Assembly: GCA_927433595.1 (NCBI GenBank)
Contig: CAKMJY010000010.1
Coordinates: 1 to 53,805 of the forward strand
Length of the DNA: 53,805 bases
Direction: 5' to 3'
DNA from: an uncultured Acholeplasmatales bacterium
GTDB lineage: Bacteria > Bacillota_I > Bacilli_A > Acholeplasmatales > UBA5453
Shown: one piece after another, positions 19,232 through 28,084 of the stretch
Layout: each line of letters opens with the position of its first letter
Position numbering within the stretch: position 1 is the first letter of the stretch
Translations under genes and position numbers: made by a program
The notes under the pieces: model-generated
Seen by the model: the letters and a program-made list of their open reading frames with translations, nothing else
The model's database searches: none
Told to the model about the DNA's origin: nothing

Positions 19232-19834
19232 ATGAACTATAACTATCCAAACGGCAAAAAACCACAACAAAAATCCATTAACCGAGCAAACCTCGGGATG
19301 ACGTTAGAATCCGATATCGAAGTAACCAATCAATACTACTTAGAAAAAGGAATCGCAGTCATATATAAAAAACCGACACCCGTTCAAGTGGTGTCGGTCA
19401 GTTATCCTGCAAGAAATAAAGCCAAAATCACAGAGGCGTATTATAAAACACCTTCAACCACCGATTTTAACGGTATTTACCGCGGATTTTATATTGATTT
19501 TGATGCGAAAGAAACCAAATCCAAAACATCCATTCCGCTTAAAAACATTCATGAACACCAAATCGAACACCTTAAACGCATCACAGATGCGGGTGGCATA
19601 GGGTTTTTGATTGTCTATTTTCAAGCGTATGGTGAGTACTACTACCTACCATTTGACGTCCTTTATGATCATTATCAGGATAGTTTAAAAGATGGTCGAA
19701 AATCAATTGCATACGATACCTTTAAACAAGAAGCCTTTTTGGTTAAATTTGGTTTTAACCCAAGATTAGACTATTTAAAAGTCATCGATGAATACGTTAT
19801 ACCTGGTTTACTAAAAGCACGCGCTTGTAGATAG
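19232..19834 (+). CDS. recU: Holliday junction resolvase RecU
   Basis: 200 aa; MNYPNGKK-type start, GIYRGFYIDFDAKETKSKTSIPLKNIHEHQIEHL motif. Confidence 0.95.
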   Translation: MNYNYPNGKKPQQKSINRANLGMTLESDIEVTNQYYLEKGIAVIYKKPTPVQVVSVSYPARNKAKITEAYYKTPSTTDFNGIYRGFYIDFDAKETKSKTSIPLKNIHEHQIEHLKRITDAGGIGFLIVYFQAYGEYYYLPFDVLYDHYQDSLKDGRKSIAYDTFKQEAFLVKFGFNPRLDYLKVIDEYVIPGLLKARACR

Positions 19835-20339
19835 TTAAGCCCGCCATTAAACATAGTGCGGCTGAACCTAACATATATGGTCCATTATAAAGAATGAATG
19901 AATAGATTAAGACATTATGATCGCCTGCATACTCTGCAAAGAACAACACGCCAGATAAACTATGCATGATGTATCTGGCAAATGAAGCCAATAACACTGC
20001 ATAAACAAAACTCATGACATCGCCCGAAAGGGCTTTTTTACTAAATAAGCCCCCTAAACCAAGTGCCACAAAGGCTAAACTGTAATCAAATACAAATGAG
20101 CCCCAGAAAAATGCATACCCGTCAATTAGGTAGTTCACAATCCCAAATACAAACCCTGCCATCATCCCATAGCCCATCCCGTGACGAATGGCGACAATAA
20201 TCACTGGTAGCATCGCAAGCGATACTGACCCACCAAATGGCATTTGTAAAAATGGGACCATTTTGGACAGTAGTTCAAAAACCACTGCAATCGAAACCAA
20301 GATAGCTGATTCCGTTAAACGAATTAAATCTTTTTGCAT
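19797..20339 (-). CDS. thiT: Energy-coupled thiamine transporter S-component ThiT
   Basis: 180 aa, ThiT-like TM pattern and FGGSVSLAMLPVIIVAIRHG; preceded by TPP riboswitch. Confidence 0.92.
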   Translation of the reverse strand: MQKDLIRLTESAILVSIAVVFELLSKMVPFLQMPFGGSVSLAMLPVIIVAIRHGMGYGMMAGFVFGIVNYLIDGYAFFWGSFVFDYSLAFVALGLGGLFSKKALSGDVMSFVYAVLLASFARYIMHSLSGVLFFAEYAGDHNVLIYSFILYNGPYMLGSAALCLMAGLTIYKRVLLVNQV

Positions 20340-20357
20340 GATAGCCTCCTAGAAAAA

Positions 20358-20388
20358 TAAAAAAATTTCTTCTGGAGCCAAAAGAAAT
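20358..20388 (-). terminator. Riboswitch expression-platform terminator
   Basis: Minus strand ATTTCTTTTGG / CCAGAAGAAAT then T7, directly upstream of AGGAGG. Confidence 0.8.
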
Positions 20389-20398
20389 CATAGTATGG

Positions 20399-20480
20399 TG
20401 ACTATTCCTCCGCTGGCATAATCCAGATCAGGTAATTCGGGTCGATATAAATCCTCTCAGCCAAATGGCTCCCCGTAGTA
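20399..20480 (-). ncRNA. TPP riboswitch (THI element)
   Basis: Minus strand contains GGGGAGCC...GGCTGAGAG...GACCC...CCTGATCTGGATTATGCCAGCGGAGGAA, the conserved TPP aptamer core. Confidence 0.96.
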
Positions 20481-20532
20481 CAATCCTAGTTTATCATAAA
20501 ACCCAATAAATACAAGCAAAAAGAAAACAGGT

Positions 20533-21240
20533 CTAGAGCCTGCTTTCGTAATCTGCTGAATAAATTTGTAGTAACTTATATTTCTGGCTACTGACTTTAC
20601 GTTGATCAAATGCAAATCCTTCCACAGACTTCCATATAAATACCCATGAGAAGATTGTAAAAATTTCTTGGACCATGAAGATATTCAAATAACGATCGGA
20701 TAGTAAAATAGCAATCGCCATCGCAGCTAGCCCAAAAATAACCATAAAAGTACTGATGACTTGAACCTGTTTTAACTGAATGGTTAAGTCGTTGATACGC
20801 TTGATTAGACTTCTTTCAACCATGAGTTCAATGGTTTTAAGCAAATCGGCTTCTACTTTTTGGTTTGGGAAAGTGACGTTGATTAAGAGTGGCTTATATA
20901 GAGGCACATATTTCGCATTTTCCTCTAAGTGGTTCATGATTTCTTGGCTAATGCGTTTTCTCGATAACATCGTAAATTTTTGATAGATATCTTGTTCACT
21001 GGCTAGTTCTAAGTCAATTATCGCATATTCTTCATCTTCATCGTACTCTTCATATTTGATTTGAAGGACTTCTTTGTCCGCTTCTTTAAATTTTGATAAT
21101 TGCTGTTCTAATTGTTTTTCTTTTGCCTTTTCAGCTTCTTTAGGCGGGATGACTTTTTTTTCTTCCATGTGTTTTGCAGGGTTGATGTTACCCGACCTCC
21201 TATACACTATCATTCTACTAGAAAATGCCTTTAAATACAA
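20533..21240 (-). CDS. Uncharacterised protein, coiled-coil N-terminus and two C-terminal TM helices
   Basis: 235 aa; true start uncertain (a start at the internal MEEKKVIPPKEAEK is possible). Confidence 0.7.
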   Translation of the reverse strand: MYLKAFSSRMIVYRRSGNINPAKHMEEKKVIPPKEAEKAKEKQLEQQLSKFKEADKEVLQIKYEEYDEDEEYAIIDLELASEQDIYQKFTMLSRKRISQEIMNHLEENAKYVPLYKPLLINVTFPNQKVEADLLKTIELMVERSLIKRINDLTIQLKQVQVISTFMVIFGLAAMAIAILLSDRYLNIFMVQEIFTIFSWVFIWKSVEGFAFDQRKVSSQKYKLLQIYSADYESRL

Positions 21241-21299
21241 GTAACGCGGTTATCTTTATGTTTACGTATTTTTTATTTTTAAGAAAACGATACCCTTCA

Positions 21300-21330
21300 A
21301 AAATAAAATCACATCCGCTATAGATGTGAT
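21300..21330 (-). terminator. Intrinsic terminator ATCACATC...GATGTGAT + T-rich tail
   Basis: 8-bp stem downstream of the SDR gene. Confidence 0.7.
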
Positions 21331-21346
21331 CTTTGTTGTTCATGAT

Positions 21347-22108
21347 TTATTTTGCACGTTTTCTTTTTTGACCCATACCAGCAAATCTAAGTGATAATGC
21401 GGTTGGGAAAACTTTGAGTAATAGATGTGCCAATTTTTCTTTAAATCCAGGAATGATAATGACTTTTTTCGAGTCAAGTGCCAGTCTTGCTGCTGCATCT
21501 GGATGCTTTTTATAATGCATTGGATTTGTGCCAGCATTTTTGAAGAAATCTGTCTTTAAAGGACCTGGACATAATGCCTGTATGATGACATTTGAATCTT
21601 CTTTTTTGGCTTCATATGCCACTGCTCTCGTTAAACTATTCACATATGCTTTGGTTGCATAATAGGTAGAGGCATAAGGACCAGGTACGAATCCTGCTAG
21701 TGAACTAACATTGATGATGCGACCTTTGCCATTGATTTTGAACACCTGATAAAAATGTTTTAATAATTCATGGAGTGCTTTGATATTTAAATCAATCATG
21801 TTTAATTCTTTATCGAGTGGTGATAACGAAAATGCATCGTTATGACCAAAACCTGCATTATTGATCAGAATTTCAACGTCATAAGGCGTGACAAACTCAA
21901 TGAATTTATGCAAGAACACACGATTCGATAAATCACCCACATAGATTTGTACTTTAACTTTATATTTAGCCTGAATCTCTTTTTGGGCTGCTGCTAGATG
22001 TTCTAGACTTCTTGAGACTAACACCAAGTCATACCCTTGATCTGCTAATAAATTTGAAAACGATCTGCCAAGACCGGTTGCGCCACCTGTGATGATGGCA
22101 TAACTCAT
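21347..22108 (-). CDS. Short-chain dehydrogenase/reductase
   Basis: 253 aa; TGGATGLG, NNAG, YYATKAY motifs. Confidence 0.95.
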   Translation of the reverse strand: MSYAIITGGATGLGRSFSNLLADQGYDLVLVSRSLEHLAAAQKEIQAKYKVKVQIYVGDLSNRVFLHKFIEFVTPYDVEILINNAGFGHNDAFSLSPLDKELNMIDLNIKALHELLKHFYQVFKINGKGRIINVSSLAGFVPGPYASTYYATKAYVNSLTRAVAYEAKKEDSNVIIQALCPGPLKTDFFKNAGTNPMHYKKHPDAAARLALDSKKVIIIPGFKEKLAHLLLKVFPTALSLRFAGMGQKRKRAK

Positions 22109-23400
22109 AGAATCACGCCTTCAATTAATGTGACATGGTTTTGTTTTTCTCCGATTTTGATGGCAGCTTTTAATGTGTTTGTGGCATCTTCTAATCCTTT
22201 GTCATTTGCGTGAATATATAAAATGGTATCACCAACTTGGACGTAATCACCAATCTTCTTATTAAATACTAAACCAACGGCTGGATCGATTAAGCCATCT
22301 ACTGTTTCTCTACCTGCGCCTAAATAAGCCGCAGCTAAGCCAACATCAATGGTGGTCATGGATTCGATATAACCAGCTTTTTCTGCTTTTAGTGGGATAA
22401 TATGTTTCGCTTTTTCAAATTTTTCTGGATGATGGATATAAGATGTATCGCCACCTTGGGCTTCTGCCAATTCAACCAGTTTATTGAAAGCCTCGCCATT
22501 TGCAATCTTTTCTTTTAACATTACCAATGCCTCAGATTTTGAAGCAATGCCTGCATCTTCCAGTAGATAAGACCCAATTTCTAGCACGACTGTTTCTAAG
22601 TCTTTTGGTCCATTGCCTTTTAACGTTTCAATGGCTTCGATGACTTCTAAACTGTTACCCACACCAAGTCCAAGTGGTTCATCCATATTGGTTAGGATGG
22701 CTTTTACACTTCTACCGGATAATTTACCGATTTGAACCATCAAAGTAGCTAGTTTTTTCGCTTCTTCTAAATCGGACATGAATGCCCCATTACCAACCTT
22801 AACGTCTAAACAGATGGCATCTGCGCCAGATGCCAATTTCTTTGACATGATGGAGGATGCAATCAGTGGGATGGATGGCACGGTTGCTGTCACATCTCTT
22901 AACGCATACATTTTTTTATCAGCTGGGGTAATATTCTTAGATTGCCCAATTACGGATAAACCAATGCGATTGACTTGATCTTTAAATGCTTGTTCATCTA
23001 AGACAATATTATAGCCAGGAATGGCTTCTAATTTATCTAAGGTACCACCTGTATGGCCTAAACCTCTACCGCTCATTTTCGCAAACTTTGCGCCACATGC
23101 AGCGACCAATGGCCCTAACACCAATGTGACTTTATCGCCAACACCACCAGTGGAGTGTTTATCCACTTTAATGCCTTTGATGTCACTTAAATCAAATGTG
23201 TCACCGGATGTCATCATCGCTAATGCTAAGTCAGTAGACTCTTGGTCTGTCATCCCATTAAAATAGACTGCCATTAAGAAAGCACTCATTTGATAATCCG
23301 GAATATTGCCACTGGTATAGTCTTTAATGATAAAATCTATCTCAGCTTTTGACAACGCTTGGTTGTCACGTTTTTTTGTAATTAAATCTAACATTCTCAT
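22105..23400 (-). CDS. pdp: Pyrimidine-nucleoside phosphorylase
   Basis: 431 aa; KHSTGGVGDKVTLVLGPLVAACGAKFAKMSGRGLGHTGGTLDKLEAIPG motif. Confidence 0.97.
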   Translation of the reverse strand: MRMLDLITKKRDNQALSKAEIDFIIKDYTSGNIPDYQMSAFLMAVYFNGMTDQESTDLALAMMTSGDTFDLSDIKGIKVDKHSTGGVGDKVTLVLGPLVAACGAKFAKMSGRGLGHTGGTLDKLEAIPGYNIVLDEQAFKDQVNRIGLSVIGQSKNITPADKKMYALRDVTATVPSIPLIASSIMSKKLASGADAICLDVKVGNGAFMSDLEEAKKLATLMVQIGKLSGRSVKAILTNMDEPLGLGVGNSLEVIEAIETLKGNGPKDLETVVLEIGSYLLEDAGIASKSEALVMLKEKIANGEAFNKLVELAEAQGGDTSYIHHPEKFEKAKHIIPLKAEKAGYIESMTTIDVGLAAAYLGAGRETVDGLIDPAVGLVFNKKIGDYVQVGDTILYIHANDKGLEDATNTLKAAIKIGEKQNHVTLIEGVIL

Positions 23401-23487
23401 CGTATTTACACCTCGTAAAATTATTATAACATACTTTTATAAGGTTACGATTTAGATTATGTTATAATACTCAAGGGAGTGATTTAA

Positions 23488-24063
23488 TTGAAAATATATG
23501 CAGTGAGACATGGTCAAACCGACTACAATCAAAAACGCCTGGTTCAAGGCTTTATGGACAATCCACTAAATGATGAAGGCATCAATCAAGCCATTCGTAT
23601 GGGGCACTATCTTAAAAAGCGTGCTTATCCAATCAACCACATCATCACATCACCACTGATTCGAGCACTTAAAACTGCATCGATCATCAAAGATTTGGCA
23701 TATCCGCAGTTACAAATAGAGTTAGCACCAAGCTTTATAGAACGTGATTTTGGCTTCTTTGAAGGAAAATCCGTTGATGAGACCATTAAAGTGATATCAC
23801 AGTTTGGATTTACACATGACAACTACGAAGATAATGACGTCTTTTTAAAACGAATTGCTGAAGGCTTGACTGATTTATATCAAAAACAGCCTAACAATCA
23901 CGTTTTATTAACCGCACATTCACATACCATTAAAGCATTACTCATCCTAGCAGATCCAAATACTTATCATTTTATGACGTTTTTGAACAATGCTAGCCTT
24001 TGTGTATTTGATTACGATGGCAAAACATTATCTGTAGATGAATTTAATGTCGAAGCCGAATAA
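23488..24063 (+). CDS. Histidine phosphatase (phosphoglycerate mutase-like) family protein
   Basis: 191 aa; VRHGQTDYNQKRLVQG, LLTAHSHTIKAL. Confidence 0.92.
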   Translation: MKIYAVRHGQTDYNQKRLVQGFMDNPLNDEGINQAIRMGHYLKKRAYPINHIITSPLIRALKTASIIKDLAYPQLQIELAPSFIERDFGFFEGKSVDETIKVISQFGFTHDNYEDNDVFLKRIAEGLTDLYQKQPNNHVLLTAHSHTIKALLILADPNTYHFMTFLNNASLCVFDYDGKTLSVDEFNVEAE

Positions 24064-24074
24064 ACCAGTAAAAT

Positions 24075-24100
24075 ATAAACCATTTGGTTTATTTTTTTTT
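24075..24100 (+). terminator. Intrinsic terminator ATAAACCA-tt-TGGTTTAT + T-run
   Basis: 8-bp stem followed by T9. Confidence 0.8.
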
Positions 24101-24140
24101 AACTTTTTGAAAAAAGACCATGTCTTTATATGCAAACGGC

Positions 24141-24170
24141 TTGGCATATGAAAAAATCATGTGATACAAT
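24141..24170 (+). promoter_or_regulatory. Promoter TTGGCA-N18-TACAAT for the Rnf/Nqr-like cluster
   Basis: -35 at 24141, -10 at 24165, about 58 nt before the first ATG. Confidence 0.6.
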
Positions 24171-24227
24171 ACACCTAAACAATATACTTTGAGATACTAA
24201 TTAACTCAAAAGAAAGCGGTGAACTAG

Positions 24228-25145
24228 ATGAATCAAACACAAACGTCTAAACATTTAGATGTTTTATCTAAGCGCAATTTACTGATTTTTGCTTCTGCAT
24301 TGGTCATTTTATTGTGTGCATCGATCGTAATCTTTGGCATACATAGCCTATGGATTGCTTTGGTTGCGACGCTATCAAGCGGTTTAGTCGAGTTCCTTTT
24401 TGCTAAAACCAGAAAAAAGAACTTAGACTTTAGCTTGATCATTACACCACTCATTTTTACCCTAACCATGCCACCAACGGTGCCATTATGGGTAGTCATG
24501 ATTGGGGCTTCATTTGGGACATTCTTCGCAAAATCACTGTTTGGTGGTTTAGGGAAGAATATTTTTAACCCAGCCATGGTTGGTTATATTTTCGTAACCA
24601 TATCATTCCCAAAATATTTAAATACACAGTGGCTAAACCCAGTGACCGATACCATTGGCAGCGCCACACCACTCATCCAGTTAAATGGTGGGTCATTAAC
24701 CTTAACGAATATGCAATTGCTGATGGGGAATGTCCCTGGTTCACTAGGGGAAACATTTAGATTAGGCATCATCATCTTAGGATTAGTATTGATTCTACTG
24801 AAGATCGTTGACTGGCGCATTCCACTTGCACTGCTATCAACCGTATTCCTAGGCAATCTCATTGGTGGTTTCTTTAACGACACCTACTTTAGAGACCCAG
24901 TAACCTCAATGCTAGTTGGTAGCTTATTATTCGGTGCCTTCTTCGTTGCTTCTGACCCAGTCACAGCACCTGAAAAAGGATTATCCAAAGTGCTATATGG
25001 CATTGGTATAGGTGCTATTATCATGATCATTCGTGGTAACCCTGGTGCTTACCCAGCTGGTATGGCATTTGCGGTTGTCATCATGAATGCAGTTGGACCA
25101 CTAATTGACAGTTTGTTTGAAAAGAAAGTCGAGGTAACGTCATGA
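24228..25145 (+). CDS. rnfD: RnfD/NqrB-like membrane subunit
   Basis: 305 aa; covalent-FMN-type motif GSATPL, NPVTD..., RDPVTSMLVGSLLFGAFFVASDPVTAP. Confidence 0.92.
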   Translation: MNQTQTSKHLDVLSKRNLLIFASALVILLCASIVIFGIHSLWIALVATLSSGLVEFLFAKTRKKNLDFSLIITPLIFTLTMPPTVPLWVVMIGASFGTFFAKSLFGGLGKNIFNPAMVGYIFVTISFPKYLNTQWLNPVTDTIGSATPLIQLNGGSLTLTNMQLLMGNVPGSLGETFRLGIIILGLVLILLKIVDWRIPLALLSTVFLGNLIGGFFNDTYFRDPVTSMLVGSLLFGAFFVASDPVTAPEKGLSKVLYGIGIGAIIMIIRGNPGAYPAGMAFAVVIMNAVGPLIDSLFEKKVEVTS

Positions 25146-25735
25146 AACAATACATTAAAATGATGTTGTTTGTGATTCTATTAGGTACCATTGTGTCTGG
25201 CTTATTAGTCGGTATGGATATGTTTACCAAAGATCGTATCGCTAGAAACCAAGAAGCATTGGTTAAATCATCTATTTTGGATGCTTACAATATCGGCTAT
25301 AACTTTAATACTATCTTCGATGTATTTGAAGACAATGTCACTGAAGTCATCGTAGATAATCAAACATTTTACATTGACAATGAAACCAATCAAGTATCTT
25401 ATATCTTTGAAGGTTCTGGTGTATGGGGGCCAATTAAGGCCATCATGACATTAGAATCCGATTTTAAAACCATCGTTGGGATCACCATTTTAGAACAGGA
25501 AGAAACACCTGGTCTTGGTGGGGTATTAGCTGAAAAGCCATACTTAGATACATATGTTGGTACTATCTTGGCAGAAAGCTCACCTTATATCATCATCAGA
25601 CATGGTAGTGGTGAAAACCTCGATAATGAAGTAGATGCCATTACAGGTGGTACAAGAACCAGTGAAGCATTTATGAAAATGGTAAATGAAACCTATCCAG
25701 TTTTCAAAGCTTTATGGGAAAGTAGGGGTGCTTAA
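25142..25735 (+). CDS. rnfG: RnfG/NqrC-like FMN-binding subunit
   Basis: 197 aa; N-terminal TM, EQEETPGLGGVL, FMN-attachment motif ITGGTRTSEA. Confidence 0.93.
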   Translation: MKQYIKMMLFVILLGTIVSGLLVGMDMFTKDRIARNQEALVKSSILDAYNIGYNFNTIFDVFEDNVTEVIVDNQTFYIDNETNQVSYIFEGSGVWGPIKAIMTLESDFKTIVGITILEQEETPGLGGVLAEKPYLDTYVGTILAESSPYIIIRHGSGENLDNEVDAITGGTRTSEAFMKMVNETYPVFKALWESRGA

Positions 25736-25737
25736 CG

Positions 25738-26364
25738 ATGAGATGGATTCGAATCAAATATACAAAAACGTATAACATCTTAAAAGACGGGATTGCTAAG
25801 AGTAATCCAATTGTTATCGCCGTATTAGGGATTTGTTCCTCATTGGCTGTTTCTAACAAAGTAGAAAATGCCATTGCCATGGGGCTTGGTGTGACATTTG
25901 TTGTCATGGCAAGTAGTGCCGTGATATCCAGTATGCGTTCTATCATTCCGCCAAAAGTGAGAATGGTGACTTATATGGTGGTTATTTCAACGTTTGTCAT
26001 CATGGTTCAAATGTTCTTAGATGCCTTCTTCCCTGAAATTGCCAAATCATTAGCGGCTTATGTTGGTTTAATCATCACAAACTGTATTGTCATGGGTAGA
26101 GCTGAGGCGTTTGCAGTTAAAAACCCAGTTAAGTATTCACTAGTGGACGGATTTGCGTCCGGCATGGGCTACATGTTTGTATTAATTGTCGTCTCAGTCG
26201 TAAGAGAATTCTTGGCATTTGGCACAATTTTAAACTTCCAAGTCGCACCAGACACATTCACAAAATGGTCTGTGATGGCTTTAGCACCAGGCGGATTCTT
26301 CGTAATGGCCTTATTCATTTGGGGCATCAGAGAATGGCTTAAATATTATGAGTTAGAGGCATAA
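25738..26364 (+). CDS. rnfE: RnfE/NqrD-like membrane subunit
   Basis: 208 aa; NPIVIAVLGICSSLAVSNKVENAIAMG and GLIITNCIVMGRAEAF with both family cysteines. Confidence 0.95.
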   Translation: MRWIRIKYTKTYNILKDGIAKSNPIVIAVLGICSSLAVSNKVENAIAMGLGVTFVVMASSAVISSMRSIIPPKVRMVTYMVVISTFVIMVQMFLDAFFPEIAKSLAAYVGLIITNCIVMGRAEAFAVKNPVKYSLVDGFASGMGYMFVLIVVSVVREFLAFGTILNFQVAPDTFTKWSVMALAPGGFFVMALFIWGIREWLKYYELEA

Positions 26365-26377
26365 GAGAGGAGATTCC

Positions 26378-26959
26378 ATGGAAAGATTAATTGAAATTTT
26401 TATCGCAACGATTTTAAATCATAACATCGCATTGGTCTATATTTTAGGGATGTGTCCTTTAATAGCCATCTCAACCAATATCAAAAATGCAAAAGGGATG
26501 GGGATTGCGGTTGTCATCGTAGTGACACTAACCGCTATCATCAACTATCCAATTTACCAAATCTTAAAAGCAACCGAAACCACCAGCTTATCGTTATTGG
26601 TCTTCATCATCACGATTGCTGCTACTGTCCAAGTTTTAGAATTACTCATGGACAAGTTTTTACCTAAACTATATAATGCATTTGGTATTTATTTACCACT
26701 AATTACCGTCAACTGTGTGGTACTAGCTGTGTCATTGTTCTTTGTTAATAGAACCTATAGTTTCTCAGAAACAGCCGTATTCTCATTTGGTTCATCATTA
26801 GGGTGGATGCTTGCCATTGTGTTAGTTGCTGGTATTCGTGAAAAAATGTCTAAATACAGTGATGTCCCAAGAGGATTAAAAGGCAAAGGGATTGTATTTG
26901 TCATTTTAGGCATTCTAGCGTTAGCATTCATTGGTTTCACTGGCTTGGCCAGCATATAG
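26378..26959 (+). CDS. rnfA: RnfA/NqrE-like membrane subunit
   Basis: 193 aa; NIALVYILGMCPLIAISTNIKNAKGMG and YLPLITVNCVVLAVSL. Confidence 0.95.
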   Translation: MERLIEIFIATILNHNIALVYILGMCPLIAISTNIKNAKGMGIAVVIVVTLTAIINYPIYQILKATETTSLSLLVFIITIAATVQVLELLMDKFLPKLYNAFGIYLPLITVNCVVLAVSLFFVNRTYSFSETAVFSFGSSLGWMLAIVLVAGIREKMSKYSDVPRGLKGKGIVFVILGILALAFIGFTGLASI

Positions 26960-26968
26960 GAGGTCAAT

Positions 26969-28048
26969 ATGAATATATTTGTACCAATCGTCTTAGTCGG
27001 GGTACTGGTGTTAATTACGTTATTGCTCATCATCATCGATAAATTACTTGGTGGTGGTAAAGAAAAAATACTGTTAATTAACGATGATACAGTCATTCCA
27101 GTAAAGAATGAAGATACTGTATTAAATACGCTATCTGCTCAAAAGATTTATGTGCCTTCTGCTTGTGGTGGTAAGGCAACCTGTGGTTTTTGTAAGTTCA
27201 GACTCATAGAAGGTGGCGGTGAGGTAAAGCCTACAGAATTACCCTTCTTGTCAGCTGAAGAAAGAGATTTAGGAATAAGATTATCCTGCCAAGTCAAGGT
27301 AAAGGATAATATGAAGATTGAAATTCCTAAAGAACTATTAAATGCCCAATCCTATCAAACGAAGGTTGTGTCAATTGAAGATCAAACCTATGACATCAAG
27401 TTGGTGAAGTTTAAACTAATTAATCCAACTGAAATGCACTTTAAACCTGGTCAATATGCCCAAATCAAGGTGCCTGGTATTGATGTGATAAGAGCATATT
27501 CAATCGCTTCAAACCCAAAAGATACCAGTGAAATTGAGTTAATTATCAGACAAGTACCGAATGGACAAGCAACCACATTTGTTCATAAGGCACTAGAAGT
27601 TGGCGATAAGATTACCTTAACTGGTCCGTTCGGTGATTTCTACCTAAGAGAAACTGAACGTGAAATGATTTGTATTGCAGGTGGTTCTGGTAAAGCACCA
27701 ATTAGAAGTATCTTATATTATTTAAGAGACCGCGGTATGAACCGTAAAGTCAAATACTTCTTTGGCGCAAAGTCAAAACGCGATTTATATATGACTGAGG
27801 AGTTCTTAGAACTATCCAAAGCATTCCCTAATTTTGAGTATATTCCTGCGTTATCTGAACCGCTGCCTGAAGATGAATGGCAAGGTGAAGTTGGCTTAAT
27901 TACGGATGTTGTCGATAGATTAACCGATGATTTGTCTGAGGCTGAGGCCTACTTATGTGGCTCACCAGGGATGATCAATGCTTGTAATAAAATATTGACC
28001 AAGCATGATATTAAGCAACACAACGTCTTTTACGATAAATTTAGTTAA
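26969..28048 (+). CDS. nqrF: NqrF-like NADH-oxidising subunit (2Fe-2S + FAD/NAD domains)
   Basis: 359 aa; N-terminal TM, CGGKATCGFC...C 2Fe-2S ligands, RAYSIASNP flavin motif, GGSGKAPIRSILYY nucleotide motif. Confidence 0.93.
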   Translation: MNIFVPIVLVGVLVLITLLLIIIDKLLGGGKEKILLINDDTVIPVKNEDTVLNTLSAQKIYVPSACGGKATCGFCKFRLIEGGGEVKPTELPFLSAEERDLGIRLSCQVKVKDNMKIEIPKELLNAQSYQTKVVSIEDQTYDIKLVKFKLINPTEMHFKPGQYAQIKVPGIDVIRAYSIASNPKDTSEIELIIRQVPNGQATTFVHKALEVGDKITLTGPFGDFYLRETEREMICIAGGSGKAPIRSILYYLRDRGMNRKVKYFFGAKSKRDLYMTEEFLELSKAFPNFEYIPALSEPLPEDEWQGEVGLITDVVDRLTDDLSEAEAYLCGSPGMINACNKILTKHDIKQHNVFYDKFS

Positions 28049-28053
28049 AAATG

Positions 28054-28082
28054 AAGCCAGTCGATTGCTCGACTGGCTTTTC
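28054..28082. terminator. Bidirectional terminator AAGCCAGTCGA-ttgc-TCGACTGGCTT
   Basis: 11-bp perfect stem between convergent genes. Confidence 0.85.
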
Positions 28083-28084
28083 TG

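Noticed and set aside
24233-24883. Two minus-strand ORFs (114 and 99 aa) under the rnfD-like gene
   Set aside because: Antisense to a well-supported CDS, low-complexity composition; shadow ORFs.
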